Assembly (NCBI RefSeq): GCF_051014685.1
Contig: NW_027479531.1
Span: 39,695 to 103,694, forward strand
Reading direction: 5' to 3'
DNA: 64,000 nt
Origin: Ptiloglossa arizonensis
Taxonomy: Eukaryota; Arthropoda; Insecta; Hymenoptera; Colletidae
The translations under genes were made by a program, and so were the position numbers. Positions 1 to 12,921 of this stretch are shown here, one piece after another. Positions within the stretch are counted from its first letter, which is position 1, and every line of letters begins with the position of its first letter. The notes beneath the pieces were generated by a model. That model was not told the origin of the DNA, did no database searches, and worked only from the letters and a program-made list of their open reading frames with translations.

Positions 1-8
1 GTTATACG

Positions 9-141
9 TTATGCGGTATACGTTATACGTTATACGTGTTACGTCATCCGTTATACGTTATACGTTATACGTTATACGCAATGCGTTATCCGTTATACGT
101 TATACGTTATCCGTTATACGTTATACGTTATACGTTACACG
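9..141 (+). repeat. 133-bp cassette, class A reference copy
   Basis: This copy defines the cassette of 19 heptamers. Heptamer 1 is TTATGCG, 2 is GTATACG, 5 is TGTTACG, 6 is TCATCCG, 11 is CAATGCG, 12 and 15 are TTATCCG, 19 is TTACACG, and the others are consensus TTATACG. Heptamers 5 and 6 give the diagnostic core GTGTTACGTCATCC (start 36). Class A is followed by a consensus unit and a second TTACACG, then downstream by TTATTCG, TTGTACG, TTATATG and TTAAACG. I see no coding, promoter or RNA signal; whether any protein binds the cassette is unknown. Confidence 0.92.
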
Positions 142-442
142 TTATACGTTACACGTTATACGTTATACGTTATACGTTATACGTTATACGTTATACGTTA
201 TACGTTATACGTTATACGTTATACGTTATACGTTATACGTTATTCGTTATACGTTATACGTTGTACGTTATACGTTATACGTTATACGTTATACGTTATA
301 CGTTATACGTTATACGTTATACGTTATACGTTATACGTTATACGTTATACGTTATACGTTATACGTTATACGTTATATGTTATACGTTATACGTTAAACG
401 TTATACGTTATACGTTATACGTTATACGTTATACGTTATACG

Positions 443-575
443 TTATGCGGTATACGTTATACGTTATACGTGTTACGTCATCCGTTATACGTTATACGTT
501 ATACGTTATACGCAATGCGTTATCCGTTATACGTTATACGTTATCCGTTATACGTTATACGTTATACGTTACACG
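443..575 (+). repeat. 133-bp cassette, class B example
   Basis: Class B has the same 19-heptamer layout with CAATGCG at position 11. It differs from class A in what follows: a single TTACACG, a long consensus run, then a TTACACG pair one unit apart and CTATACG shortly before the next (class C) cassette. B normally follows A at 420-441 bp. Other B cores include 2157, 5466, 7153, 10184, 11731, 12571, 14300, 14888, 15973, 18584, 20229, 22805, 25514, 27614, 28622, 31660, 33837, 35209, 37554, 39759, 40774, 43819 and 46017. Confidence 0.85.
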
Positions 576-827
576 TTATACGTTATACGTTATACGTTAT
601 ACGTTATACGTTATACGTTATACGTTATACGTTATACGTTATACGTTATACGTTATACGTTATACGTTATACGTTATACGTTATACGTTATACGTTATAC
701 GTTATACGTTATACGTTATACGTTATACGTTATACGTTATACGTTATACGTTACACGTTATACGTTACACGTTATACGTTATACGTTATACGCTATACGT
801 TATACGTTATACGTTATACGTTATACG

Positions 828-960
828 TTATGCGGTATACGTTATACGTTATACGTGTTACGTCATCCGTTATACGTTATACGTTATACGTTATACGTAA
901 TGCGTTATCCGTTATACGTTATACGTTATCCGTTATACGTTATACGTTATACGTTACACG
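828..960 (+). repeat. 133-bp cassette, class C example
   Basis: Class C has TAATGCG at heptamer 11 and consensus at heptamer 18. It usually follows B by 378-400 bp and is preceded by CTATACG. Core starts assigned to C include 855, 5851, 8378, 10576, 14678, 15280, 16351, 18969, 20621, 23204, 25906, 29007, 29735, 32045, 34236, 37820, 41159, 41894, 44218, 46402, 46731 and 47970. The copy at 35601 has heptamer 11 reverted to consensus. The copies at 4136 and 17268 lack the TTACACG at position 19. Confidence 0.83.
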
Positions 961-981
961 TTATACGTTATACGTTATACG

Positions 982-1114
982 TTATACGGTATACGTTATA
1001 CGTTATACGTGTTACGTCATCCGTTATACGTTATACGTTATACGTTATACGTAATGCTTTATCCGTTATACGTTATACGTTATCCGTTATACGTTATACG
1101 GTATACGTTACACG
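982..1114 (+). repeat. 133-bp cassette, class D example
   Basis: Class D has TAATGCT at heptamer 11 and GTATACG at heptamer 18. Cores are at 1009, 4409, 6005, 9134, 10793, 13250, 16505, 17541 and 19186, and I find none after 19.3 kb. Copies at 1009, 6005, 10793, 16505 and 19186 have consensus at heptamer 1; those at 4409, 9134, 13250 and 17541 keep TTATGCG. D is followed by the tail tract: TTAAACG, a TTATACC unit, TTATGCG units, another TTATACC, TTTTACG, TTATATG, TTATGCG, TTAAACG, and then class A. Confidence 0.85.
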
Positions 1115-2410
1115 TTATACGTTATACGTTATACGTTATACGTTATACGTTATACGTTATACGTTATACGTTATACGTTATACGTTATACGTTATACGTT
1201 ATACGTTATACGTTATACGTTATACGTTATACGTTATACGTTATACGTTATACGTTATACGTTATACGTTATACGTTATACGTTATACGTTATACGTTAA
1301 ACGTTATACGTTATACGTTATACGTTATACGTTATACGTTATACGTTATACCTTATACGTTATACGTTATACGTTATACGTTATACGTTATACGTTATAC
1401 GTTATACGTTATACGTTATACGTTATGCGTTATACGTTATACGTTATGCGTTATACGTTATACGTTATACGTTATGCGTTATACGTTATACGTTATGCGT
1501 TATACGTTATACCTTATACGTTATACGTTTTACGTTATATGTTATGCGTTATACGTTATACGTTATACGTTATACGTTATACGTTATACGTTATACGTTA
1601 TACGTTAAACGTTATACGTTATACGTTATACGTTATACGTTATGCGGTATACGTTATACGTTATACGTGTTACGTCATCCGTTATACGTTATACGTTATA
1701 CGTTATGCGGTATACGTTATACGTTATACGTGTTACGTCATCCGTTATACGTTATACGTTATACGTTATACGCAATGCGTTATCCGTTATACGTTATACG
1801 TTATCCGTTATACGTTATACGTTATACGTTACACGTTATACGTTACACGTTATACGTTATACGTTATACGTTATACGTTATACGTTATACGTTATACGTT
1901 ATACGTTATACGTTATACGTTATACGTTATACGTTATTCGTTATACGTTATACGTTGTACGTTATACGTTATACGTTATACGTTATACGTTATACGTTAT
2001 ACGTTATACGTTATACGTTATACGTTATACGTTATACGTTATACGTTATACGTTATACGTTATATGTTATACGTTATACGTTAAACGTTATACGTTATAC
2101 GTTATACGTTATACGTTATACGTTATACGTTATGCGGTATACGTTATACGTTATACGTGTTACGTCATCCGTTATACGTTATACGTTATACGTTATACGC
2201 AATGCGTTATCCGTTATACGTTATACGTTATCCGTTATACGTTATACGTTATACGTTACACGTTATACGTTATACGTTATACGTTATACGTTATACGTTA
2301 TACGTTATACGTTATACGTTATACGTTATACGTTATACGTTATACGTTATACGTTATACGTTATACGTTATACGTTATACGTTATACGTTATACGTTATA
2401 CGTTATACGT

Positions 2411-3038
2411 CATAGGTTATACGTTATACGTTATACGTTATACGTTGTACGTTACACGTAATACGTCATATAGTACGTTATACGTTATACGTTATACGTT
2501 ATACGTTATACGTTATACGTTATACGTTATACGTTGTACTTTATAGGTTATACGTTATACGTTATACGTTATACGTTGTACGTTATACAATATACGTTAT
2601 ACGTTATACGTTATACGTTATACGTTATACGTTATACGTTATACGGTATACATTATACGTTATACGTTATACGTCATAGGTTATACGTTATACGTTATAC
2701 GTTATACAATATACGTTATACGTTATACGTTATACGTTATACGTTATACGGTATACGTTATACGTTATACGTTATACGTCATAGGTTATACGTTATACGT
2801 TATACGTTATACAATATACGTTATACGTTATACGTTATACGTTATACGTTATACGTTATACGTTATACGTTATACGTTATACGTTGTACGTTATACGTCA
2901 TAGGTTATACGTTATACGTTATACGTTATACGTTGTACGTTACACGTAATACGTCATATAGTACGTTATACGTTATACGTTATACGTTATACGTTATACG
3001 TTATACGTTATACGTTATACGTTGTACTTTATAGGTTA
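2411..3038 (+). repeat. Local duplication with 488-bp offset
   Basis: CATAGG at 2411 and 2899, the GTTACACGTAATACG segment at 2451 and 2939, and GTTGTACTTTATAGG at about 2532 and 3020 all repeat at the same 488-bp offset. The offset is 490 minus 2, which fits one phase-breaking CATATAGTACG variant per copy. This is a recent tandem duplication inside the divergent block. Confidence 0.82.
2645..2850 (+). repeat. Local 105-bp tandem pair
   Basis: GGTATAC at 2645 and 2750, CATAGG at 2675 and 2780, and CAATATACG at 2707 and 2812 are each 105 bp apart. That is 15 heptamers. The pair lies between the two copies of the 488-bp duplication. Confidence 0.8.
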
Positions 3039-4996
3039 TACGTTATACGTTATACGTTATACGTTATACGTTATACGTTATACGTTATACGTTATACGTT
3101 ATACGTTATACGTTATACGTTATACGTTATACGTTATACGTTATACGTTATACGTTATACGTTATACGTTATACGTTCTACGTTATACGTTATACGTTAT
3201 ACGTTATACGTTATACGTTATACGTTATACGTTATACGTTATGCGTTATACGTTATACGTTATACGTTATACGTTATACGTTATACGTTAAACGTTATTC
3301 GTTATACGTCATAGGTTATACGTTATAAGTTATACGTTATACGTTATACGTAATATGTAATACGTTAGACGTTATACGTTATACGTTATACGTTATACGT
3401 TATACGTTATACGTTATATGTTATACTTTATACGTTACACGTTATACGTTATACGTTATACGTTATACGTTACACGTTATACGTTATACGTTATACGTTA
3501 TATAATACGTTATACGTTATACGTTATATAATACGTTATACGTTATACGTTATACTTCATAGGTCTTACGTTATACGATATACATTATACGGTATACGTA
3601 ATATGTAATACGTTATACGTTATACGTTATATGTTGTACGTTATACGTTATACGTTATACGTTATACGTTATACGTTATACGTTATACGTTATACGTTAT
3701 ACGTTATACGTTAGACGTTATACGTTATACGTTATACGTTATACGTTATACGTTATACGTTACACGTTATACGTTATACGTTATACGTTATACGTTATAC
3801 GTTATACGTTATACGTTATACGTTATATGTTGTACGTTATACGTTATACGTTATACGTTATACGTTATACAATATACGTTATACGTTATACGTTATACGT
3901 TATACGTTGTACTTTATACGTTATACGTTATACGTTATAGGTTATACGTTATACGTTATACGTATAGATTATAAGTTATACGTTATACGTTATACGTTAT
4001 ACGTTATACGGTATACGTTATACGTTACACGTAATACGTTACACGTTATACGTTATACGTTATACGCTATACGTTATACGTTATACGTTATACGTTATAC
4101 GTTATACGTTATGCGGTATACGTTATACGTTATACGTGTTACGTCATCCGTTATACGTTATACGTTATACGTTATACGTAATGCGTTATCCGTTATACGT
4201 TATACGTTATCCGTTATACGTTATACGTTATACGTTATACGTTATACGTTATACGTTATACGTTATACGTTATACGTTATACGTTATACGTTATACGTTA
4301 CACGTAATACGTTACACGTTATACGTTATACGTTATACGCTATACGTTATACGTTATACGTTATACGTTATACGTTATACGTTATGCGGTATACGTTATA
4401 CGTTATACGTGTTACGTCATCCGTTATACGTTATACGCTATACGTTATACGTAATGCTTTATCCGTTATACGTTATACGTTATCCGTTATACGTTATACG
4501 GTATACGTTACACGTTATACGTTATACGTTATACGTTATACGTTATACGTTATACGTTATACGTTATACGTTATACGTTATACGTTATACGTTATACGTT
4601 ATACGTTATACGTTATACGTTATACGTTATACGTTATACGTTATACGTTATACGTTATACGTTATACGTTATACGTTATACGTTATACGTTATACGTTAT
4701 ACGTTAAACGTTATACGTTATACGTTATACGTTATACGTTATACGTTATACGTTATACCTTATACGTTATACGTGATACGTTATACGTTATACGTTATAC
4801 GTTATACGTTATACGTTATACGTTATACGTTATTCGTTATACGTTATACGTTATGCGTTATACGTTATACCTTATACGTTATACGTTTTACGTTATATGT
4901 TATGCGTTATACGTTATACGTTATACGTTATACGTTATACGTTATACGTTATACGTTATACGTTATACGTTAAACGTTATACGTTATACGTTATAC

Positions 4997-7286
4997 GTTA
5001 TACGTTATGCGGTATACGTTATACGTTATACGTGTTACGTCATCCGTTATACGTTATACGTTATACGTTATACGCAATGCGTTATCCGTTATACGTTATA
5101 CGTTATCCGTTATACGTTATACGTTATACGTTACACGTTATACGTTACACGTTATACGTTATACGTTATACGTTATACGTTATACGTTATACGTTATACG
5201 TTATACGTTATACGTTATACGTTATACGTTATACGTTATTCGTTATACGTTATACGTTGTACGTTATACGTTATACGTTATACGTTATACGTTATACGTT
5301 ATACGTTATACGTTATACGTTATACGTTATACGTTATACGTTATACGTTATACGTTATACGTTATACGTTATATGTTATACGTTATACGTTAAACGTTAT
5401 ACGTTATACGTTATACGTTATACGTTATACGTTATACGTTATGCGGTATACGTTATACGTTATACGTGTTACGTCATCCGTTATACGTTATACGTTATAC
5501 GTTATACGCAATGCGTTATCCGTTATACGTTATACGTTATCCGTTATACGTTATACGTTATACGTTACACGTTATACGTTATACGTTATACGTTATACGT
5601 TATACGTTATACGTTATACGTTATACGTTATACGTTATACGTTATACGTTACACGTTATACGTTATACGTTATACGTTATACGTTATACGTTATACGTTA
5701 TACGTTATACGTTATACGTTATACGTTATACGTTATACGTTATACGTTACAGGTTATACGTTACACGTTATACGTTATACGTTATACGCTATACGTTATA
5801 CGTTATACGTTATACGTTATACGTTATGCGGTATACGTTATACGTTATACGTGTTACGTCATCCGTTATACGTTATACGTTATACGTTATACGTAATGCG
5901 TTATCCGTTATACGTTATACGTTATCCGTTATACGTTATACGTTATACGTTACACGTTATACGTTATACGTTATACGTTATACGGTATACGTTATACGTT
6001 ATACGTGTTACGTCATCCGTTATACGTTATACGTTATACGTTATACGTTATACGTAATGCTTTATCCGTTATACGTTATACGTTATCCGTTATACGTTAT
6101 ACGGTATACGTTACACGTTATACGTTATACGTTATACGTTATACGTTATACGTTATACGTTATACGTTATACGTTATACGTTATACGTTATACGTTATAC
6201 GTTATACGTTATACGTTATACGTTATACGTTATACGTTATACGTTATACGTTATACGTTATACGTTATACGTTATACGTTATACGTTATACGTTATACGT
6301 TAAACGTTATACGTTATACGTTATACGTTATACGTTATACGTTATACGTTATACCTTATACGTTATACGTTATACGTTATACGTTATACGTTATACGTTA
6401 TACGTTATACGTTATACGTTATACGTTATGCGTTATACGTTATACGTTATGCGTTATACGTTATACGTTATACGTTATGCGTTATACGTTATACGTTATG
6501 CGTTATACGTTATACCTTATACGTTATACGTTTTACGTTATATGTTATGCGTTATACGTTATACGTTATACGTTATACGTTATACGTTATACGTTATACG
6601 TTATACGTTAAACGTTATACGTTATACGTTATACGTTATACGTTATGCGGTATACGTTATACGTTATACGTGTTACGTCATCCGTTATACGTTATACGTT
6701 ATACGTTATGCGGTATACGTTATACGTTATACGTGTTACGTCATCCGTTATACGTTATACGTTATACGTTATACGCAATGCGTTATCCGTTATACGTTAT
6801 ACGTTATCCGTTATACGTTATACGTTATACGTTACACGTTATACGTTACACGTTATACGTTATACGTTATACGTTATACGTTATACGTTATACGTTATAC
6901 GTTATACGTTATACGTTATACGTTATACGTTATTCGTTATACGTTATACGTTGTACGTTATACGTTATACGTTATACGTTATACGTTATACGTTATACGT
7001 TATACGTTATACGTTATACGTTATACGTTATACGTTATACGTTATACGTTATACGTTATATGTTATACGTTATACGTTAAACGTTATACGTTATACGTTA
7101 TACGTTATACGTTATACGTTATACGTTATGCGGTATACGTTATACGTTATACGTGTTACGTCATCCGTTATACGTTATACGTTATACGTTATACGCAATG
7201 CGTTATCCGTTATACGTTATACGTTATCCGTTATACGTTATACGTTACACGTTATACGTTATACGTTATACGTTATACGTTATACG
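4997..7286 (+). repeat. Second copy of HOR block I, ~5.0 kb downstream
   Basis: Cores 5032, 5466, 5851, 6005, 6670, 6733 and 7153 pair with 36, 470, 855, 1009, 1667, 1730 and 2157. Offsets are 4996 or 5003 bp, so the two copies differ by at most one heptamer. The offset is not a multiple of 7 because the divergent block at 2.4-4.0 kb contains phase breaks. The double A core (63 bp apart) is present in both copies, so the copy arose after that local duplication. Confidence 0.88.
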
Positions 7287-7524
7287 TTATACGTTATACG
7301 TTATACGTTATACGTTATACGTTATACGTTATACGTTATACGTTATACGTTATACGTTATACGTTATACGTTATACGTTATACGTTATACGTTATACGTT
7401 ATACGTTATACGTTATACGTTATACGTTATACGTTATACGTTATACGTTATACGTTATACGTTATACGTTATACGTTATACGTTATACGTTATACGTTAT
7501 ACGTTATACGTTATACGTTATACG
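7251..7524 (+). repeat. Long pure heptamer run (about 39 units)
   Basis: Between TTACACG near 7244 and TTAAACG at about 7525 every unit I read is consensus TTATACG. This is among the longest variant-free runs in the window. Runs of this kind contain no anchors, so unit number here is the least certain part of the assembly. Confidence 0.75.
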
Positions 7525-8798
7525 TTAAACGTTATACGTTATACGTTATACGTTATACGTTATACGTTATACGTTATACCTTATACGTTATACGTTATAC
7601 GTTATACGTTATACGTTATACGTTATACGTTATACGTTATACGTTATACGTTATGCGTTATACGTTATACGTTATGCGTTATACGTTATACCTTATACGT
7701 TATACGTTTTACGTTATATGTTATGCGTTATACGTTATACGTTATACGTTATACGTTATACGTTATACGTTATACGTTATACGTTAAACGTTATACGTTA
7801 TACGTTATACGTTATACGTTACGCGGTATACGTTATACGTTATACGTGTTACGTCATCCGTTATACGTTATACGTTATACGTTATACGCAATGCGTTATC
7901 CGTTATACGTTATACGTTATCCGTTATACGTTATACGTTATACGTTACACGTTATACGTTACACGTTATACGTTATACGTTATACGTTATACGTTATACG
8001 TTATACGTTATACGTTATACGTTATACGTTATACGTTAAACGTTATACGCTATACGTTATACGTTATACGTTATACGTTATACGTTATACGTTATACGTT
8101 ATACGTTATACGTTATACGTTATACGTTATACGTTATACGTTATACATTATACGTTATACGTTATACGTTATACGTTAAACGTAATGCGTTATCCGTTAT
8201 ACGTTATACGTTATCCGTTATACGTTATACGTTATACGTTATACGTTACACGTTATACGTTATACGTTATACGTTATACGTTATACGTTATACGTTATAC
8301 GTTATACGTTATACGTTAAACGTTATACGTTATACGTTATACGTTATACGTTATGCGGTATACGTTATACGTTATACGTGTTACGTCATCCGTTATACGT
8401 TATACGTTATACGTTATACGTAATGCGTTATCCGTTATACGTTATACGTTATCCGTTATACGTTATACGTTATACGTTATACGTTATACGTTATACGTTA
8501 TACGTTATACGTTATACGTTATACGTTATACGTTATACGTTATACGTTATACGTTATACGTTATACGTTATACGTTATACGTTATACGTTATACGTTATA
8601 CGTTATACGTTATACGTTATGCGTTATACGTTATGCGTTATACGTTATACGTTATACGTTATACGTTATACGTTATACGTTATACGTTATACGTTATACG
8701 TTATACGTTATACGTTACACGTAATACGTTACACGTTATACGTTATACGTTATACGCTATACGTTATACGTTATACGTTATACGTTATACGTTATACG

Positions 8799-8932
8799 TT
8801 ATGCGGTATACGTTATACGTTATACGTGTTACGTCATCCGTTATACGTTATACGTGTTACGTCATCCGTTATACGTTATACGTTATACGTTATACGTAAT
8901 GCGTTATCCGTTATACGTTATACGTTACCCGT
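8799..8932 (+). repeat. Cassette with doubled core (28 bp apart)
   Basis: The core occurs at 8826 and again at 8854, four heptamers later, before heptamer 11 (TAATGCG). The same structure occurs at 12949 and 12977. A different doubling, 63 bp apart, occurs at 1667/1730 and 6670/6733. Each looks like local slippage or unequal exchange, followed by amplification of the larger block. Confidence 0.82.
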
Positions 8933-10600
8933 TATACGTTATACGTTATACGTTATACGTTATACGTTATACGTTATACGTTATACGTTATACGTTATAC
9001 GTTATACGTTATACGTTATACGTTACACGTAATACGTTACACGTTATACGTTATACGTTATACGCTATACGTTATACGTTATACGTTATACGTTATACGT
9101 TATACGTTATGCGGTATACGTTATACGTTATACGTGTTACGTCATCCGTTATACGTTATACGTTATACGTTATACGTAATGCTTTATCCGTTATACGTTA
9201 TACGTTATCCGTTATACGTTATACGGTATACGTTACACGTTATACGTTATACGTTATACGTTATACGTTATACGTTATACGTTATACGTTATACGTTATA
9301 CGTTATACGTTATACGTTATACGTTATACGTTATACGTTATACGTTATACGTTATACGTTATACGTTATACGTTATACGTTATACGTTATACGTTATACG
9401 TTATACGTTATACGTTATACGTTAAACGTTATACGTTATACGTTATACGTTATACGTTATACGTTATACGTTATACCTTATACGTTATACGTGATACGTT
9501 ATACGTTATACGTTATACGTTATACGTTATACGTTATACGTTATACGTTATGCGTTATACGTTATACGTTATGCGTTATACGTTATACCTTATACGTTAT
9601 ACGTTTTACGTTATATGTTATGCGTTATACGTTATACGTTATACGTTATACGTTATACGTTATACGTTATACGTTATACGTTAAACGTTATACGTTATAC
9701 GTTATACGTTATACGTTATACGTTATGCGGTATACGTTATACGTTATACGTGTTACGTCATCCGTTATACGTTATACGTTATACGTTATACGCAATGCGT
9801 TATCCGTTATACGTTATACGTTATCCGTTATACGTTATACGTTATACGTTACACGTTATACGTTACACGTTATACGTTATACGTTATACGTTATACGTTA
9901 TACGTTATACGTTATACGTTATACGTTATACGTTATACGTTATACGTTATACGTTATACGTTATTCGTTATACGTTATACGTTGTACGTTATACGTTATA
10001 CGTTATACGTTATACGTTATACGTTATACGTTATACGTTATACGTTATACGTTATACGTTATACGTTATACGTTATACGTTATACGTTATATGTTATACG
10101 TTATACGTTAAACGTTATACGTTATACGTTATACGTTATACGTTATACGTTATACGTTATGCGGTATACGTTATACGTTATACGTGTTACGTCATCCGTT
10201 ATACGTTATACGTTATACGTTATACGCAATGCGTTATCCGTTATACGTTATACGTTATCCGTTATACGTTATACGTTATACGTTACACGTTATACGTTAT
10301 ACGTTATACGTTATACGTTATACGTTATACGTTATACGTTATACGTTATACGTTATACGTTATACGTTATACGTTATACGTTATACGTTATACGTTATAC
10401 GTTATACGTTATACGTTATACGTTATACGTTATACGATATACGTTATACGTTATACGTTACCCGTTATACGTTACACGTTATACGTTATACGTTATACGC
10501 TATACGTTATACGTTATACGTTATACGTTATACGTTATACGTTATACGTTATGCGGTATACGTTATACGTTATACGTGTTACGTCATCCGTTATACGTTA
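8799..10600 (+). repeat. 4.1-kb HOR duplication, copy 1
   Basis: Cores 8826, 8854, 9134, 9750, 10184 and 10576 pair with 12949, 12977, 13250, 13866, 14300 and 14678 at offsets of 4102-4123 bp, all multiples of 7. The copies share a 28-bp doubling of the core, a GATATACG-type variant near 10435 (GATGTACG near 14551), and TTACCCG near 10459 (14575). Shared rare variants make common descent much more likely than coincidence. Confidence 0.87.
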
Positions 10601-12921
10601 TACGTTATACGTTATACGTAATGCGTTATCCGTTATACGTTATACGTTATCCGTTATACGTTATACGTTATACGTTACACGTTATACGTTATACGTTATA
10701 CGTTATACGTTATACGTTATACGTTATACGTTATACGTTATACGTTATACGTTATACGTTATACGTTATACGGTATACGTTATACGTTATACGTGTTACG
10801 TCATCCGTTATACGTTATACGTTATACGTTATACGTAATGCTTTATCCGTTATACGTTATACGTTATCCGTTATACGTTATACGGTATACGTTACACGTT
10901 ATACGTTATACGTTATACGTTATACGTTATACGTTATACGTTATACGTTATACGTTATACGTTATACGTTATACGTTATACGTTATACGTTATACGTTAT
11001 ACGTTATACGTTATACGTTATACGTTATACGTTATACGTTATACGTTATACGTTATACGTTATACGTTATACGTTATACGTTATACGTTATACGTTAAAC
11101 GTTATACGTTATACGTTATACGTTATACGTTATACGTTATACGTTATACCTTATACGTTATACGTTATACGTTATACGTTATACGTTATACGTTATACGT
11201 TATACGTTATACGTTATACGTTATGCGTTATACGTTATACGTTATGCGTTATACGTTATACCTTATACGTTATACGTTTTACGTTATATGTTATGCGTTA
11301 TACGTTATACGTTATACGTTATACGTTATACGTTATACGTTATACGTTATACGTTAAACGTTATACGTTATACGTTATCCGTTATACGTTATACGTTATA
11401 CGTTACACGTTATACGTTACACGTTATACGTTATACGTTATACGTTATACGTTATACGTTATACGTTATACGTTATACGTTATACGTTATACGTTATACG
11501 TTATACGTTATTCGTTATACGTTGTACGTTGTACGTTATACGTTATACGTTATACGTTATACGTTATACGTTATACGTTATACGTTATACGTTATACGTT
11601 ATACGTTATACGTTATACGTTATACGTTATACGTTATATGTTATACGTTATACGTTAAACGTTATACGTTATACGTTATACGTTATACGTTATACGTTAT
11701 ACGTTATGCGGTATACGTTATACGTTATACGTGTTACGTCATCCGTTATACGTTATACGTTATACGTTATACGCAATGCGTTATCCGTTATACGTTATAC
11801 GTTATCCGTTATACGTTATACGTTATACGTTACACGTTATACGTTATACGTTATACGTTATACGTTATACGTTATACGTTATACGTTATACGTTATACGT
11901 TATACGTTATACGTTATACGTTATACGTTATACGTTATACGTTATACGTTATACGTTATACGTTATACGTTATACGTTATACGTTATACGTTATACGTTA
12001 CACGTTATACGTTACACGTTATACGTTATACGTTATACGCTATACGTTATACGTTATACGTTATACGTTATACGTTATACGTTATACGTTATAAGTTATA
12101 CGTTATACGTTATACGTTATACGTTATACGTTAAACGTTATACGTTATACGTTATACGTTATACGTTATACGTTATACCTTATAGGTTATACGTTATACG
12201 TTATACGTTATACGTTATACGTTATACGTTATACGTTATGCGTTATACGTTATACGTTATGCGTTATACGTTATACCTTATACGTTATACGTTTTACGTT
12301 ATACGTTATGCGTTATACGTTATACGTTATACGTAATGCGTTATCCGTTATACGTTATACGTTATCCGTTATACGTTATACGTTATACGTTACACGTTAT
12401 ACGTTACACGTTATACGTTATACGTTATACGTTATACGTTATACGTTATACGTTATACGTTATACGTTATACGTTATACGTTATACGTTATACGTTATAC
12501 GTTATACGTTATACGTTATACGTTATACGTTATACGTTATACGTTATGCGGTATACGTTATACGTTATACGTGTTACGTCATCCGTTATACGTTATACGT
12601 TATACGTTATACGCAATGCGTTATCCGTTATACGTTATACGTTATCCGTTATACGTTATACGTTATACGTTACACGTTATACGTTATACGTTATACGTTA
12701 TACGTTATACGTTATACGTTATACGTTATACGTTATACGTTATACGTTATACGTTATACGTTATACGTTATACGTTATACGTTATACGTTATACGTTATA
12801 CGTTATACGTTATACGTTATACGTTATACGTTATACGTTATACGTTACACGTTATACGTTACACGTTATACGTTATACGTTATACGCTATACGTTATACG
12901 TTATACGTTATACGTTATACG
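10601..12921 (+). repeat. HOR block with truncated cassettes, 10.6-12.9 kb
   Basis: Full cores are at 10793 (D), 11731 (B) and 12571 (B). A class A cassette that has lost heptamers 1-11 begins with TTATCCG near 11376; its TTACACG pair and downstream TTATTCG (about 11510) remain. A core-less half-cassette starts with TAATGCG at 12334. The tail tract before it lacks TTATATG and contains an isolated TATAGG variant near 12181. The larger core spacings here (938 and 840 bp) are explained by these truncations. Confidence 0.83.
12334..12402 (+). repeat. Core-less half-cassette (example)
   Basis: The unit begins at heptamer 11 (TAATGCG), continues with TTATCCG at 12 and 15 and TTACACG at 19, and has no heptamer 1-6 core. 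Similar units start at 8183, 15743, 23751 (shortened), 26411, 29519, 30261, 32830, 36106, 38325, 41678, 42399 and 45003. Most follow a tail tract in which TTATACG replaces TTATATG after TTTTACG, so tail variant and half-cassette travel together as one recombinant junction. Confidence 0.8.

Larger units (their letters stand above)
1..2404 (+). repeat. HOR block I (A-B-C-D-A-A-B)
   Basis: Cores are at 36, 470, 855, 1009, 1667, 1730 and 2157, in class order A, B, C, D, A, A, B. Spacings are 434, 385, 154, 658, 63 and 427 bp, all multiples of 7. The tail tract between D and A carries TTATACC near 1347-1353 and 1507-1513, TTTTACG at about 1528, and TTAAACG at both ends. The block is repeated at 4997-7286 with matching class order and matching doubling of the A core. 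Confidence 0.88.
2405..4020 (+). repeat. Divergent cassette-free block
   Basis: The gap between cores 2157 and 4136 is 1979 bp, the longest in the clean array, and the only clean one that is not a multiple of 7. It uses heptamer variants rare elsewhere: CATAGG, ACAATATACG, GTTGTACTTTATAGG, CATATAGTACG and TATATAATACG. Several change unit length; the CATATAGTACG variant loses two bases per copy. The block looks like an older or separately amplified sub-array. No gene-like or unique sequence is present. Confidence 0.85.
4021..8798 (+). repeat. HOR block, 4.0-8.8 kb
   Basis: Cores are at 4136 (C-like), 4409 (D), 5032 (A), 5466 (B), 5851 (C), 6005 (D), 6670 and 6733 (A, doubled), 7153 (B), 7846 (A-like) and 8378 (C). 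The cassette at 7846 begins with TTACGCG instead of TTATGCG and lacks the downstream TTATTCG. A half-cassette without core begins with TAATGCG at 8183. Around 3961-3980 there is a final phase break before the regular array begins. Confidence 0.85.
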
